Below, in pieces: positions 45,965 to 55,082 of a DNA stretch of 64,000 bases (position 1 is its first letter; every line of letters begins with the position of its first letter). The DNA is taken from assembly GCA_014728215.1 (NCBI GenBank), contig WJLZ01000141.1:36620-100619 (forward strand), written 5' to 3'. The position numbers and the translations under genes are program-made. Source of the stretch: Chitinivibrionales bacterium. Lineage in GTDB: Bacteria > Fibrobacterota > Chitinivibrionia > Chitinivibrionales > WJKA01. Below the pieces are notes generated by a model. That model was not told where the DNA came from, searched no databases, and saw only the letters and a list, made by a program, of their open reading frames with translations.

Positions 45965-46681
45965 ATGCTCCAAATAGATTTTCATGTTCACAGCCATTTC
46001 AGTCTCTGCGGGGTTCATTCAGTTCTGGAAATGCTCGAGCAAGGGAAAAAGCGGGGGCTGACGGCCATGGCCATTACCGATCATGGTCCCGCACTCAACA
46101 GCAGGATCCCTCCCCCGTTTTATGACCGCCTGTTTGATCCTGTACCGGGGATCATAATGCTGAAAGGAACTGAATCAAATCTTATCAGCCTTTCAGGTGA
46201 AATCGATTTTCCCGAGGAAAAGTTGCAGTATGTCGACATTGTACTGTGCGGTATCCATCATAAGCTCATGGAGCAGAATGATTCACGGGCCTACACCGAT
46301 GCCATGATTGCAGCAATCAAGCGTAATCCACAAATCGATATAATCACCCATCCCGAAACACCAAACTATCCTCTTGATATCGAACGGCTTGCCCGAACAG
46401 CTGTCGAACATGGCGTTGCTCTTGAAATCAATAATTCAAAAATCCTCTGTAACCGCTTTGAACGATCGTCGATGGAAAAAAGTCTTTCTGTTTACAAACG
46501 CATGGGATGCAGAATAGCGGTATGCAGTGATGCTCACGCGATAAACGAAGTTGGTCTTGATGATTCGGTGCAGCCGCTCGTTGAAGCTGCGGGCTATCCC
46601 GACGAACTCATTGTTACCAAAAACGCTCAGGCCGGTTTAGCGTTTATCGAAGAGCGGCGAAAAAACAAGAAAAAGTATTAG
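45965..46681 (+). CDS. PHP-domain metal-dependent phosphoesterase
   Basis: 238 residues. The PHP metal ligands are all visible: HVHSHFS at the start, ITDHGP, a GIHHK motif mid-protein, THPE near residue 138 and CSDAHA near residue 193. The compact length fits the YcdX/polymerase-histidinol-phosphatase group of hydrolases acting on small phosphate esters or nucleotides with a trinuclear metal site. The natural substrate is unknown. It sits alone, converging on the outer-membrane gene downstream with 21 bases between them. Confidence 0.87.
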   Translation: MLQIDFHVHSHFSLCGVHSVLEMLEQGKKRGLTAMAITDHGPALNSRIPPPFYDRLFDPVPGIIMLKGTESNLISLSGEIDFPEEKLQYVDIVLCGIHHKLMEQNDSRAYTDAMIAAIKRNPQIDIITHPETPNYPLDIERLARTAVEHGVALEINNSKILCNRFERSSMEKSLSVYKRMGCRIAVCSDAHAINEVGLDDSVQPLVEAAGYPDELIVTKNAQAGLAFIEERRKNKKKY

Positions 46682-46702
46682 AATGAAGTAACGGGGACAT
46701 GC

Positions 46703-47893
46703 TTACAATACAATTCCGATTCCCACTCCCCACGAATCCTTGCCGATAGAAATATCGGCCGAGAAGGGATGAAGTCGCAGTCCGCCACCGCCGGTGAATA
46801 TGTTGGTATTCATATTTTTCTCGCCGTCAAGATCGCCGGTATATATGACCCGCGGAGCACGGGCAAAGCCGAACCGGAGGTAGTAATTCTCCAGAAAATT
46901 AGCTTCAACGCCAACGCGAAGAGTAAATCTGGTCTGCGTTTCTTTGTCGAAAAGCCCGATAAAACCGAGATCGGCGGGAATACTGAGCTGGACATTGTTC
47001 TGAGAAATTGAAGGGTGATAAGCGATACCGACGGTAAGCCTTTTGTATTTGCTGGGAATCCATTCTTCGCTCTTTTTATATTCGTGAACATAATAGAGCG
47101 AATCGGTATAGTGTGTTATTTGATATCCATTATTGATTGTATCGACCAGGGTAGAATCAAGTTCTTCTACTTTGTTGCCAATATGTGGTTTTTGCCGTAT
47201 CCAGGAGTAGCCAAGCAGGTCGTGAAAGGTCAGCCCGAAATCGAGCCGGTCGGCAATCCCTTTTTGCACAAAGCCCAGATCGAAGATGAGACGCTGGGCC
47301 CGGGTTTTTCCCCACTCGGTTTCATCACTGGCAGCTCCTCTGGTTACGGTCCAGGGAGAATCGATGGATGTTTTACGGTAGGTATACCTATAGAGCGAAT
47401 CATGATCAAAAGTCTGCCATTCCAGACGCTCGTAGCGCAGATTTATACCGAAATCGACTGCCCCCTGATCGATACTCTTATCGAACATCCGCCCGGAATA
47501 ATTAAAAACACCCTCATGGATCCGGCGCTGGTCATCCTGTTTGAGGTATCGGAAGAGAATCCCGATTGTACCCGGTTCACCGAGGTAGCAGCTTATTCCC
47601 GCAGGCACATTGTGGCTGGTAAACAAGGAATCCCTTGAATAACCGGTATTGACCATACAATGCCTGATTTTCTGTTGTTTATTGAATGCATTGGGAAGAG
47701 CCGGATTGATATGCGCGGTAGTAATCCCTCCGAATAAAGCACATCCCGCACCGGCAAGCGCCTCACTCCGGACATCGGCGGTAACAAACCGGGTCAGCAT
47801 AACAAGGTCGGGGTCCCTGATTATACCGGTATCTTCCTGCGCAAAAAGCGCAGTACTTGCACAAGAAAGAAAAAACAGAACCATTGTACGCAT
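46703..47893 (-). CDS. PorV/PorQ (UPF0164)-like outer-membrane barrel protein
   Basis: 397 residues from ATG 47893 (AAAGG upstream); an earlier in-frame ATG has no ribosome site. A signal peptide ends near STALFAQ. The mature start (SEALAGAGCALFGGITTAHINPALP) matches the conserved N-terminus of FadL-like PorV/PorQ/UPF0164 barrels, where a Gly-rich plug is followed by an NPA turn. The rest alternates strands, many with YxxxY patterns, and ends in an amphipathic strand (DSWGVGIGIVL). PorV serves in type IX secretion and PorQ-like proteins in related surface attachment. Here this is only a family link to the sorting-domain proteins elsewhere in the window. Confidence 0.75.
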   Translation of the reverse strand: MRTMVLFFLSCASTALFAQEDTGIIRDPDLVMLTRFVTADVRSEALAGAGCALFGGITTAHINPALPNAFNKQQKIRHCMVNTGYSRDSLFTSHNVPAGISCYLGEPGTIGILFRYLKQDDQRRIHEGVFNYSGRMFDKSIDQGAVDFGINLRYERLEWQTFDHDSLYRYTYRKTSIDSPWTVTRGAASDETEWGKTRAQRLIFDLGFVQKGIADRLDFGLTFHDLLGYSWIRQKPHIGNKVEELDSTLVDTINNGYQITHYTDSLYYVHEYKKSEEWIPSKYKRLTVGIAYHPSISQNNVQLSIPADLGFIGLFDKETQTRFTLRVGVEANFLENYYLRFGFARAPRVIYTGDLDGEKNMNTNIFTGGGGLRLHPFSADISIGKDSWGVGIGIVL

Positions 47894-47991
47894 AATTATC
47901 CTTTGTTTACCTATACCACCATTAGAAATTACTTCTTGTAATATAATAATTCGAATGGGCATGAGAAATAGATATAAAAAAAAATGATTCT

Positions 47992-48048
47992 TTGCACTCC
48001 CTCCGTTCCGGATAGTATACTAGTACATTAGATTGAGAATGAGTCTCA
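47992..48048 (+). promoter_or_regulatory. Sigma70-type promoter with Fur box for the fur-feoA-mgtE operon
   Basis: TTGCAC (47992-47997) and TATACT (48016-48021) are separated by 18 bases. Just downstream of the expected start site, TGAGAATGAGTCTCA (48034-48048) matches the 7-1-7 Fur box TGATAATNATTATCA at 12 of 14 positions. It is also the core of the longer palindrome TTGAGA-N5-TCTCAA. It ends 15 bases before the fur ATG, so a bound repressor would block transcription: likely autoregulation. Confidence 0.7.
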
Positions 48049-48063
48049 AACTCAAGGTTTTCC

Positions 48064-48531
48064 ATGAGCACCAAAGCGATTACCACGGCAAAAAAACAGT
48101 TTACCGCATATCTGAAAGAAAAGGGATGCCTGTGCACGTCCCAGCGGAAATCCATTCTGGAAGAGATATTTAAAAATCACTCACATTTCAGCATTGAAGA
48201 GCTGACCGCAAATCTCCGCAAGAAAAAGACGCCGGTAAGCAGAGCCACGATCTATCGAACAATCGGCCACCTTGAAAACGGAGGATTTGTTCGCCGTATA
48301 AATCTCGATCAATCATACTCCTACTACGAATTTATTCCCGGAACGACTCATCACGAACACATGGTATGCGAAGAGTGCGGCACGGTTCTGGAAATTACCG
48401 ATAAGGCCATGGAAGAGCGTATTTGCACGCTTGCTCAAAAAAAACATTTTCTCATGACCCGTCACCAATTACAGATATATGGTCTTTGCCCTCACTGTCA
48501 GAAAAAACACAAGGAGAAAATTGCACCATGA
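48064..48531 (+). CDS. Fur-family metal-dependent transcriptional regulator
   Basis: 155 residues. The winged helix (about 20-85, SRATIYRTIGHLENGGFV) is followed by the metal-binding dimerisation domain. That domain holds HHEH (96-99), a structural zinc site of two CxxC pairs (Cys102/105 and Cys142/145) and the RHQLQIYGLCPHC ending. It could be an iron (Fur), manganese, zinc or peroxide (PerR) sensor; the sequence does not decide. The gene is led by a Fur-box promoter and its TGA overlaps the next ATG (ATGA). The downstream genes all handle metals, so it probably represses its own operon. Confidence 0.92.
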   Translation: MSTKAITTAKKQFTAYLKEKGCLCTSQRKSILEEIFKNHSHFSIEELTANLRKKKTPVSRATIYRTIGHLENGGFVRRINLDQSYSYYEFIPGTTHHEHMVCEECGTVLEITDKAMEERICTLAQKKHFLMTRHQLQIYGLCPHCQKKHKEKIAP

Positions 48532-49223
48532 ATACGCGGGCACATCGGAGGATACTTGCCGAATGCACACGCCTTCTCAGCCTCCATTCCATTCCGGTTA
48601 CCGATTCGGTACACAGGATCATGGAATACTTCTTCTCAGCCGACCACCATGTCTCCCTTGCCGATATCGAGTGTTTTGCAGAAGAGGAAGGGCTTACCAT
48701 TACAAAGCCGGATATCAAAAAGACTATCGATTTACTGGTAGAGTTCGGTTTTGCAACCAAACGGATATTTGCCGACGGTGTCGAGCGATACGAGCACTAC
48801 CATATTGGTGAGCATCACGACCATTTATACTGCTTGAAATGTGGAAAGATAATCGAGTTTTATTCTTCCACTCTCGAGGAAGAGCAGGTTGAGGCAGCCA
48901 GGGAACATGGTTTCCATGCCTTTTCCCATAAAATGCAAATCAACGGTCTCTGTTCACAGTGTTTTGGCGAAGAATCACAGATACTTCCTCTCACTAGGGT
49001 CCAGAGCGGTGGGACATTCAGAATCATCGAAGTTTCACCATCCCACGGCAAGGGAGGAGGACACGGAATTGTCCGCCGGCTTCATGAACTGGGGCTGGTT
49101 CCCGGAACAGAGGGGCAGGTTATGCACAATGGTCGGGGGATGATTGTTATCAATATCGGTCAGAGCAGAATAGCCCTCAGACGGGGTCAAAGTCATAAAA
49201 TAAAAGTGACCTTAACCAACTGA
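48528..49223 (+). CDS. Fur-FeoA fusion protein
   Basis: 231 residues from ATG 48528, which overlaps the preceding stop as ATGA. Residues 1-147 are a second Fur-like protein: winged helix, an EHHDH cluster (95-99) and CxxC pairs at 102/105 and 142/145. Its recognition helix region (KPDIKKTIDLLVEFGF) differs from that of the first Fur, so it may recognise other DNA or none. Residues about 153-231 are a FeoA SH3-like domain: PLTRVQSGG, RRLHELGLVPG, and a final IALRRGQSHKI. FeoA normally binds the iron transporter FeoB. A fusion to Fur suggests a regulator that senses transport or metal status directly. I know of no characterised protein with this order. Confidence 0.88.
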   Translation: MNTRAHRRILAECTRLLSLHSIPVTDSVHRIMEYFFSADHHVSLADIECFAEEEGLTITKPDIKKTIDLLVEFGFATKRIFADGVERYEHYHIGEHHDHLYCLKCGKIIEFYSSTLEEEQVEAAREHGFHAFSHKMQINGLCSQCFGEESQILPLTRVQSGGTFRIIEVSPSHGKGGGHGIVRRLHELGLVPGTEGQVMHNGRGMIVINIGQSRIALRRGQSHKIKVTLTN

Positions 49224-49237
49224 CGGAGACATCAGCA

Positions 49238-49501
49238 ATGAATGGCAGAACCAGAAAGAAACTCAGTTTATGCAAAGAAGGCGATAGTGCTCGTATCGCC
49301 GGTATCACCGGTTCGGGAGCCTTTAAAAAACGCCTTCTCGAGATGGGCATTGTCAAAGGGGCAAAGCTTACAATTATCAGATACGCCCCCCTGCGGGATC
49401 CTATGGCGATTGAAATCAAAGGTTCCCATTTGAGTTTGAGAGTATGTGAGGCGGAAAACATTGAAGTTGAAGATGTTTCTGAACTAAATTCTAAAGAATG
49501 A
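49238..49501 (+). CDS. feoA: FeoA-domain protein
   Basis: 87 residues, 14 bases after the fusion gene. GDSARIAGITGSGAFKKRLLEMGIVKGAKL and the later IEIKGSHLSLRVCEAENIEV give the whole FeoA fold (shown here in two parts, each a standard FeoA stretch). FeoA is a small cytoplasmic SH3-like partner of the ferrous iron transporter FeoB. No feoB follows; the next gene is mgtE. It may serve an FeoB encoded elsewhere or regulate the MgtE channel. Confidence 0.92.
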   Translation: MNGRTRKKLSLCKEGDSARIAGITGSGAFKKRLLEMGIVKGAKLTIIRYAPLRDPMAIEIKGSHLSLRVCEAENIEVEDVSELNSKE

Positions 49502-49611
49502 TTTCGCCGATTTAGAGAGAGCACGTTGTATACGGCATGCACCGATGCACATACCGGGTGAATAGCGGAGATCAATGAAACAGTAAGGGATGCATTCTTG
49601 AAAGGGCAGAC

Positions 49612-50964
49612 ATGGAAGCAGTAAAACAGGAAATCGAGGAACTGATCGAGCAACGGAACTGGAATGCAATCCGTCAACGCATTGTAGGATGGGAGATCCC
49701 CGAAATAGCCGACCTTCTCAAGCAAATGGACAAAAAAGAGAAGGTACTGATTTTTCGTTCTCTTACCCGGGCAGTATCGGCTGAGCTCTTTTCCTATATG
49801 GAGCCTGAAGATCAGGATGCGTTGCTCAGAGAATTGACCGATGCAGAAACCCGTCAGATTCTCGCGAATCTCGAGCCCGACGACCGTACTGCGCTTCTTG
49901 AAGAACTTCCCGCAACTATCACACAGAAACTTCTGGGGCTTTTAAGTTACGAAGATTTAAAGGAAGCCCGGTTTTTAATGGGATATCCCGATGAGAGTGT
50001 CGGGCGTCTGATGACTCCCGATTATGTGGCTTTGAACCCGGAGTGGACAGTAGGAAAAGCTCTGGAGCATATCCGCGCCAAAGGCAAAGACAACGCCAAT
50101 ATCAACCGGCTCTATATCACCGATTCATCCGGCAAGCTTCTCGACGACATCCGCCTCCGGAGGCTTATCCTTGCCGATCCCGGCGACAAAATCAAGGAGG
50201 TGATGGACCATTCATTTATCAGCCTCTCGGCATTTGACGATCGGGAAAAGGCGGTATCGACATTACAGCGGTACGATATCATCGCTGCACCGGTCGTTGA
50301 TTCGGAGGGAATACTGATCGGCATTGTTACGGTTGATGACGCAATGGATGTTGCCGAAGAGGAGGTCACCGAAGACATTCACAAGTCTGCCGCTGTTTCG
50401 CCGCTAAACATGAGCTATCATCGCGCAAGCCCGCTCGATCTCTACGTAAAAAGGGTCGGATGGCTGATCGCCCTGGTATTCATGAACCTTCTCTCGGCCG
50501 GAGTAATCGCAGCATTTGAAGAATCTCTGACGGGGGCGATAGGCTTGCTTTTCTTTATCCCGATTCTTCTGGCAAGCGGCGGGAATTCCGGTTCACAATC
50601 GGCGACACTTATTATCCGCGCCCTGGTAACCGGAGACGTGAATCCTTCCGAATGGTTTCAAACTCTTTTAAAAGAACTTCTTGTGGGCATTCTTCTTGGC
50701 ATTACGCTCGGGATAATTGTCTGGTTTTTAGGCTTATTGCGAGGTGGAATGGGCATTGAAGGAATGAAAATCGGACTGGTGGTAAGTATCACCATGGTCA
50801 GCATTGTTGTCGTGGCCAACCTGGTTGGTATGGTCCTTCCGTTTCTGCTTAACAAATTAAAGCTGGATCCTGCAGTTGCAAGCAGTCCGCTTATCACTAC
50901 TATTGCCGATGCTACCGGACTGCTCATTTACTTTTCGGTTGCCGAATGGATTTTAAAAATTTAG
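49612..50964 (+). CDS. mgtE: MgtE-type magnesium/divalent cation transporter
   Basis: 450 residues. Order of domains: N-terminal helical superhelix (about 1-125), a pair of CBS domains (about 130-255; MTPDYVALNPEWTVGKAL, and DIIAAPVVDSEGILIGIVTVDD), a linking helix, then five membrane helices (from about 280). The signature ILLASGGNSGSQSATLIIRAL is present. MgtE is a dimeric Mg2+ channel gated by cytosolic Mg2+ through its N and CBS domains; some homologues also carry cobalt or other divalent metals. It is downstream of fur, fur-feoA and feoA with a gap of about 110 bases, so it may be part of the operon or have its own promoter. Confidence 0.93.
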   Translation: MEAVKQEIEELIEQRNWNAIRQRIVGWEIPEIADLLKQMDKKEKVLIFRSLTRAVSAELFSYMEPEDQDALLRELTDAETRQILANLEPDDRTALLEELPATITQKLLGLLSYEDLKEARFLMGYPDESVGRLMTPDYVALNPEWTVGKALEHIRAKGKDNANINRLYITDSSGKLLDDIRLRRLILADPGDKIKEVMDHSFISLSAFDDREKAVSTLQRYDIIAAPVVDSEGILIGIVTVDDAMDVAEEEVTEDIHKSAAVSPLNMSYHRASPLDLYVKRVGWLIALVFMNLLSAGVIAAFEESLTGAIGLLFFIPILLASGGNSGSQSATLIIRALVTGDVNPSEWFQTLLKELLVGILLGITLGIIVWFLGLLRGGMGIEGMKIGLVVSITMVSIVVVANLVGMVLPFLLNKLKLDPAVASSPLITTIADATGLLIYFSVAEWILKI

Positions 50965-50979
50965 GAGATTCTAATAATT

Positions 50980-52521
50980 GTGTCAATTCGAACTCACAGA
51001 AATTTCTGGATATTTTTAGCCGCCATTACCCTGATCCGGGTTTTCTACGGTTCCTGGCTTGGTCTTGGTGATGATGAGGCTTATTACTGGGAATGGGGAC
51101 GACATCTTGCCCTCAGCTATTTTGACCATCCACCACTCACCTCCTGGATCGGGCGGCTTACCTGTGAAATATTCGGCAATACCGAATTCGGCTTCCGATT
51201 TGGAGCTATGGCCTCGTCGACAATTTTTCTTATTATCCTCTACACGCTTTCACTTATGGTATTTACAAACCGCAGCATAGCCTTTACTACGGTGGTATTT
51301 GTCTCGGCTATTCCCCTTTTTGCAATCGGCGGGTTCATGATGGTCCCTGATGCTTTTCTTGCCCTTTTCTGGCTTCTGGCGATTTTTTTCTTCTGGAAAA
51401 TCGTCAAGAATACAAAGGCTGCCGACTGGTATTTCCTTGGAGCGATCTTCGGTTTCGGTCTTCTCAGCAAATACAATATGGTCGTGTTACCTCTGTGTGT
51501 TCTGATGTTTCTGCTTATCTCAAAAGAACACCGGTTCTGGCTTAAACGCAAAGAACCCTGGCTTGCCTGCTGCATCGGCATTCTCATTTTTACACCGGTA
51601 CTCTACTGGAACTGGAGCAGAGGATTCCCATCCTTTGCCTTTCACCTGATAGACCGCAATGCCGGCCGCTCGTGGTCGTGGCGTCCCTTTCAACTCTATT
51701 TATCGGGACAGTTGGGATATCTGTCTCCACTGGTGTTTATCGGAAGTCTCGTTGCGATGGGGGTTGGTTTATACCAGGGCATCAAACATAAAAAACTCGA
51801 AATGCTCTTCTTATCTTCTATGTCGATACCCTATGTGTTTTTCTTTTCACTGGCCTGCAGCATTTCACCAACCACAAAACCGCACTGGCCGGCTATGGGA
51901 TATATCGCTTCCTTTTTGATCATGACAAAATTATTTCATGAGTATAAAACAAAAAACACTGTACGGCATAAAAAGACGATCACCGGATACGGATATACGG
52001 CCTTTGGACTCAGCCTTCTTTTCACGGTCCTTCTTCATGCCCAGGCGCTCTATCCTTTTGCTCAATCGCTTATGCCTGCGGTACGAATGATTGCACCGGA
52101 TGCAAAAATAAAACCTAAGGAAGATGTTACCGGTGAATTATACGGATGGCCGAAGGCTGCTGAAGAGATAAGCAGACAGGTGGATCTTCTCCGGGAACAG
52201 ACGGATAAACCGGTGTTTCTCTTTGCCCCCCGCTACAATATCGCCTCGCAAGTGGCTTTTTATACCAACGAGCATTATCAGGTAATCTCAATCAGTGGAT
52301 CACCGGAGCAATTCGATCTCTGGGGTCGGGGAAGCCTTGAGGGCAAAGAAGGACATCATGGCCTTTTTATTGCCGACAACCGGTTTAATCACGATCCTGC
52401 CCGGCATTACCATTTCGAACGTATCGAAAAAGTTCCGGCTCTAACAGTTACCAGAGCAGGTTTTCCGGCACGAACGTTTTATCTTTACCGGTGCTTCAAC
52501 TACCAGGGCAGGAAACAATAA
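50980..52521 (+). CDS. GT39/ArnT-like integral membrane glycosyltransferase (GT-C)
   Basis: 513 residues with about eleven membrane helices, starting at GTG 50980 (AGGAG upstream). The first periplasmic loop carries the family motif GLGDDEAYYWEWGR followed by YFDHPPL, typical of the dolichyl-phosphate-mannose transferase (PMT_2)/ArnT group. These enzymes take a sugar from a polyprenyl-phosphate donor and attach it to lipid A, protein or glycan outside the inner membrane. It starts 15 bases after mgtE but begins an envelope cluster with PAP2, MsbA-like and SDR genes. The donor could come from the GT2 at 32184. Confidence 0.87.
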   Translation: MSIRTHRNFWIFLAAITLIRVFYGSWLGLGDDEAYYWEWGRHLALSYFDHPPLTSWIGRLTCEIFGNTEFGFRFGAMASSTIFLIILYTLSLMVFTNRSIAFTTVVFVSAIPLFAIGGFMMVPDAFLALFWLLAIFFFWKIVKNTKAADWYFLGAIFGFGLLSKYNMVVLPLCVLMFLLISKEHRFWLKRKEPWLACCIGILIFTPVLYWNWSRGFPSFAFHLIDRNAGRSWSWRPFQLYLSGQLGYLSPLVFIGSLVAMGVGLYQGIKHKKLEMLFLSSMSIPYVFFFSLACSISPTTKPHWPAMGYIASFLIMTKLFHEYKTKNTVRHKKTITGYGYTAFGLSLLFTVLLHAQALYPFAQSLMPAVRMIAPDAKIKPKEDVTGELYGWPKAAEEISRQVDLLREQTDKPVFLFAPRYNIASQVAFYTNEHYQVISISGSPEQFDLWGRGSLEGKEGHHGLFIADNRFNHDPARHYHFERIEKVPALTVTRAGFPARTFYLYRCFNYQGRKQ

Positions 52522-52551
52522 GTTGAGGGGGAAAAAGACACCGAAAGAAAA

Positions 52552-53130
52552 TTATTCGGAACGCTTTGAATTCAAAAAGATCCATTTATAACCGCCCACA
52601 ATCACGACTACCATCAGAATCCCATCGATTGCCCCGAACAGGACATCTAAAGGAAAGTGAACGCCCATGTAGATACGGGAATAGCCCACCAGAGCTGCGA
52701 GGATAAAGGTGAGATAGTACCATCCACCAAATAAAAATGCACATAAAGTAGCAGCAGAAAAGGCGGTGTTGGTATGGCCAGAAGGAAATGAGCGGTATTT
52801 CCAGGGTTTTCCGACAACATGAATATCTTCGGGGGATATTTGATCATTATGAATTTGAAAGTAGAGAAGAGGCCGAGGACGGTCGATAAGTTTTTTTATC
52901 CGGTGATTGACCATTCCACTCCCCACTATGCCAACTACCGAAATAAAGAGTATCTGGGGAAGAAGCTTTCTGGGAATTTTCTTAACCACTAGAAAAGTCA
53001 GAACAGGAGCAACGACCCAGCCGTTGCCGAACTGGGTAATAAAAAGAAAAAAATAGTCAAAGAAGATAGTGTTATACTGGTTAATGAGAAGAAAAAGGGT
53101 GATATCGTATTCGATAATATTTTGAATCAT
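52552..53130 (-). CDS. PAP2-family phosphatase
   Basis: 192 residues with five or six membrane helices. The three phosphatase motifs are complete: KLIDRPRP, SFPSGHTNTAFS and SRIYMGVHFPLD (with the catalytic His in each of the last two). It would remove phosphate from undecaprenyl pyrophosphate, phosphatidic acid or lipid A on the periplasmic side. Next to a GT-C enzyme and an MsbA-like exporter, recycling of the polyprenyl carrier or lipid A trimming are the best guesses. It converges on the GT-C gene. Confidence 0.9.
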   Translation of the reverse strand: MIQNIIEYDITLFLLINQYNTIFFDYFFLFITQFGNGWVVAPVLTFLVVKKIPRKLLPQILFISVVGIVGSGMVNHRIKKLIDRPRPLLYFQIHNDQISPEDIHVVGKPWKYRSFPSGHTNTAFSAATLCAFLFGGWYYLTFILAALVGYSRIYMGVHFPLDVLFGAIDGILMVVVIVGGYKWIFLNSKRSE

Positions 53131-53229
53131 GGTTTTTTGTGGTCAAAAAGTATTTTGTTTTCTATAGAGTAAGCAGTTCTGTAAAATAGGAAATTGTCGC
53201 AGGATATTAAAGGTATTCGTCAAAAAACA

Positions 53230-55059
53230 ATGAAAAAAAAGCATCTTTATTTCCGGATGCTTTCGTATATCTGGCCTTATTCGAGCATGTTGGGCATTGC
53301 AGTTCTTCTCTCGATTTTTATTGTGGTATTCGAAAGCATCTCCGTCTGGGTCGTGCCGACCCTCCTTAGTTCACTTTTTACTCCGGAAAAAGCAGAAGTT
53401 GTTAAACCGGCATTCACCATTCAGAATCTCAACGAAATAATTAAGTACTGGGTTGCGCAGCTTATCGAAGCCGGTACACCGACCGCCAGGCTGGGAAGAG
53501 TCTGTATTATCTTCATTATTTCCTTCTCCATGAAAAACCTGTTCTTATATGTAAAATCACTTATCATGGCAATTTTAAATCTCAATGTGGTGCGGGACCT
53601 CAGAAATGAGCTCTACGGCCATGCGCTAATGCTTCCGGTGACCTATTACGATCAGAATCGGTCGGGGAAAATCCTGTCGATTATCCTCAATGATGTCGGC
53701 AACGTTAATGCAGCCATGACCAATACATTCAATAAGCTGATCACCGAACCATTCCGTCTGATCTCTTTTGTCACGATCCTCTGTATTATTAATTTCAAAT
53801 TGACTATTATTACCTTTGTGGTCTATCCTCTGCTGGGTTTTATCATAGTTAAGATCGGCCAGTCGGTTCGCCGTAGAAGCAAGCGGGTTTTAGAGAATAT
53901 TGAAGGGCTCTTATCGGTGCTTCACGAAACAGTCCGTGGGGTCCGAACCGTCAAAATGTTCAATATGAATGAAGTGGAGACAAGAAAATTCCGGGGGGAA
54001 AATCAGAACTATACCAAAAGCGCATTCCAATCATCCAAAATCAGATCACTCACCAGTCCACTCACCGAGATTTTCGGTCTCTTTCTGGCTGTTTCTCTGC
54101 TATGGTTCGGCGGCAACCAGGTTTATACAACCTCATTCATGACCGGTGAAGATTTTATTCGATTTGTAGTGTTTCTCCTGGTATCCTACCAACCGATTAA
54201 ATCGATGGGCGGATTGAATAACACGATTCAGACCGGCCTTGCCGGTGCGGAAAGAGTTTTCCATATTTTAGATACCGAAACCGAACCCCTTGTTTCGTTC
54301 AAGCAGAGTCAAGTCCCGGCTTTCAACGACCAGATAGAGTACAGGCATGTAAATTTCACCTATCCCGAGACTGATGAACGGATTATTCAGGATGTCAGTT
54401 TCACGATCAAACGAGGGCATATTACCGCCCTGGTGGGATCCAGCGGATGTGGTAAATCGACCTTACTCGACCTTCTACCCCGTTTTTATGATATCGAATC
54501 GGGCGGTATCTTTATCGATGACAAGGATATCCGGGAATGCGACATTGTCGGCCTGCGTCACCTGTTCGGCATTGTGGCTCAGGAAACGGTCCTGTTTAAC
54601 GACACGGTATTTAACAATATCGCCTACGGTGTGGCAAATCCGGGCAGAGAACAGGTAATCGCGGCGGCAAATGCTGCCAATGCCATGGAATTTATCCGGA
54701 AGCTTCCAAAAGAATTCGATACAGTCATTGGAGAAAACGGGATTATGCTGTCGGGCGGCCAGTGCCAGCGGATATCCATTGCTCGCGCACTGCTTAAAAA
54801 TCCTCCTATTCTCATCCTCGATGAAGCGACATCTTCACTGGATACCGAATCGGAACGTCTAGTCCAGAACGCGATAAACAATCTCATGGAAAACAGGACC
54901 GCACTGGTCGTTGCTCACCGGCTTTCAACAATCCGTCACGCCGATCAGATTATCGTACTGGACAGCGGCAGGATTGTCGAAAAAGGTACGCACGAAGAAC
55001 TAATACAGTTGAACAATCGATATAAGTATTTTTATGACATACAGTTTTCATCACCATAA
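53230..55059 (+). CDS. MsbA-like ABC exporter (fused membrane and ATPase domains)
   Basis: About 609 residues from ATG 53230; a TTG at 53194 would add 12 residues and has AGG close by, so the start is uncertain. Six membrane helices (about 10-320) are followed by the ATPase: Walker A LVGSSGCGKST, signature LSGGQCQR and Walker B ILILDEATSSLD. The H-loop lies in VVAHRLSTI. The single-chain half-transporter layout is that of MsbA, which flips lipid A-core or other lipid-linked molecules across the inner membrane. Multidrug or glycolipid export are alternatives. It is divergent from PAP2 and followed by an SDR gene. Confidence 0.9.
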   Translation: MKKKHLYFRMLSYIWPYSSMLGIAVLLSIFIVVFESISVWVVPTLLSSLFTPEKAEVVKPAFTIQNLNEIIKYWVAQLIEAGTPTARLGRVCIIFIISFSMKNLFLYVKSLIMAILNLNVVRDLRNELYGHALMLPVTYYDQNRSGKILSIILNDVGNVNAAMTNTFNKLITEPFRLISFVTILCIINFKLTIITFVVYPLLGFIIVKIGQSVRRRSKRVLENIEGLLSVLHETVRGVRTVKMFNMNEVETRKFRGENQNYTKSAFQSSKIRSLTSPLTEIFGLFLAVSLLWFGGNQVYTTSFMTGEDFIRFVVFLLVSYQPIKSMGGLNNTIQTGLAGAERVFHILDTETEPLVSFKQSQVPAFNDQIEYRHVNFTYPETDERIIQDVSFTIKRGHITALVGSSGCGKSTLLDLLPRFYDIESGGIFIDDKDIRECDIVGLRHLFGIVAQETVLFNDTVFNNIAYGVANPGREQVIAAANAANAMEFIRKLPKEFDTVIGENGIMLSGGQCQRISIARALLKNPPILILDEATSSLDTESERLVQNAINNLMENRTALVVAHRLSTIRHADQIIVLDSGRIVEKGTHEELIQLNNRYKYFYDIQFSSP

Positions 55060-55082
55060 CAACGACAAACGACGGTACATTT

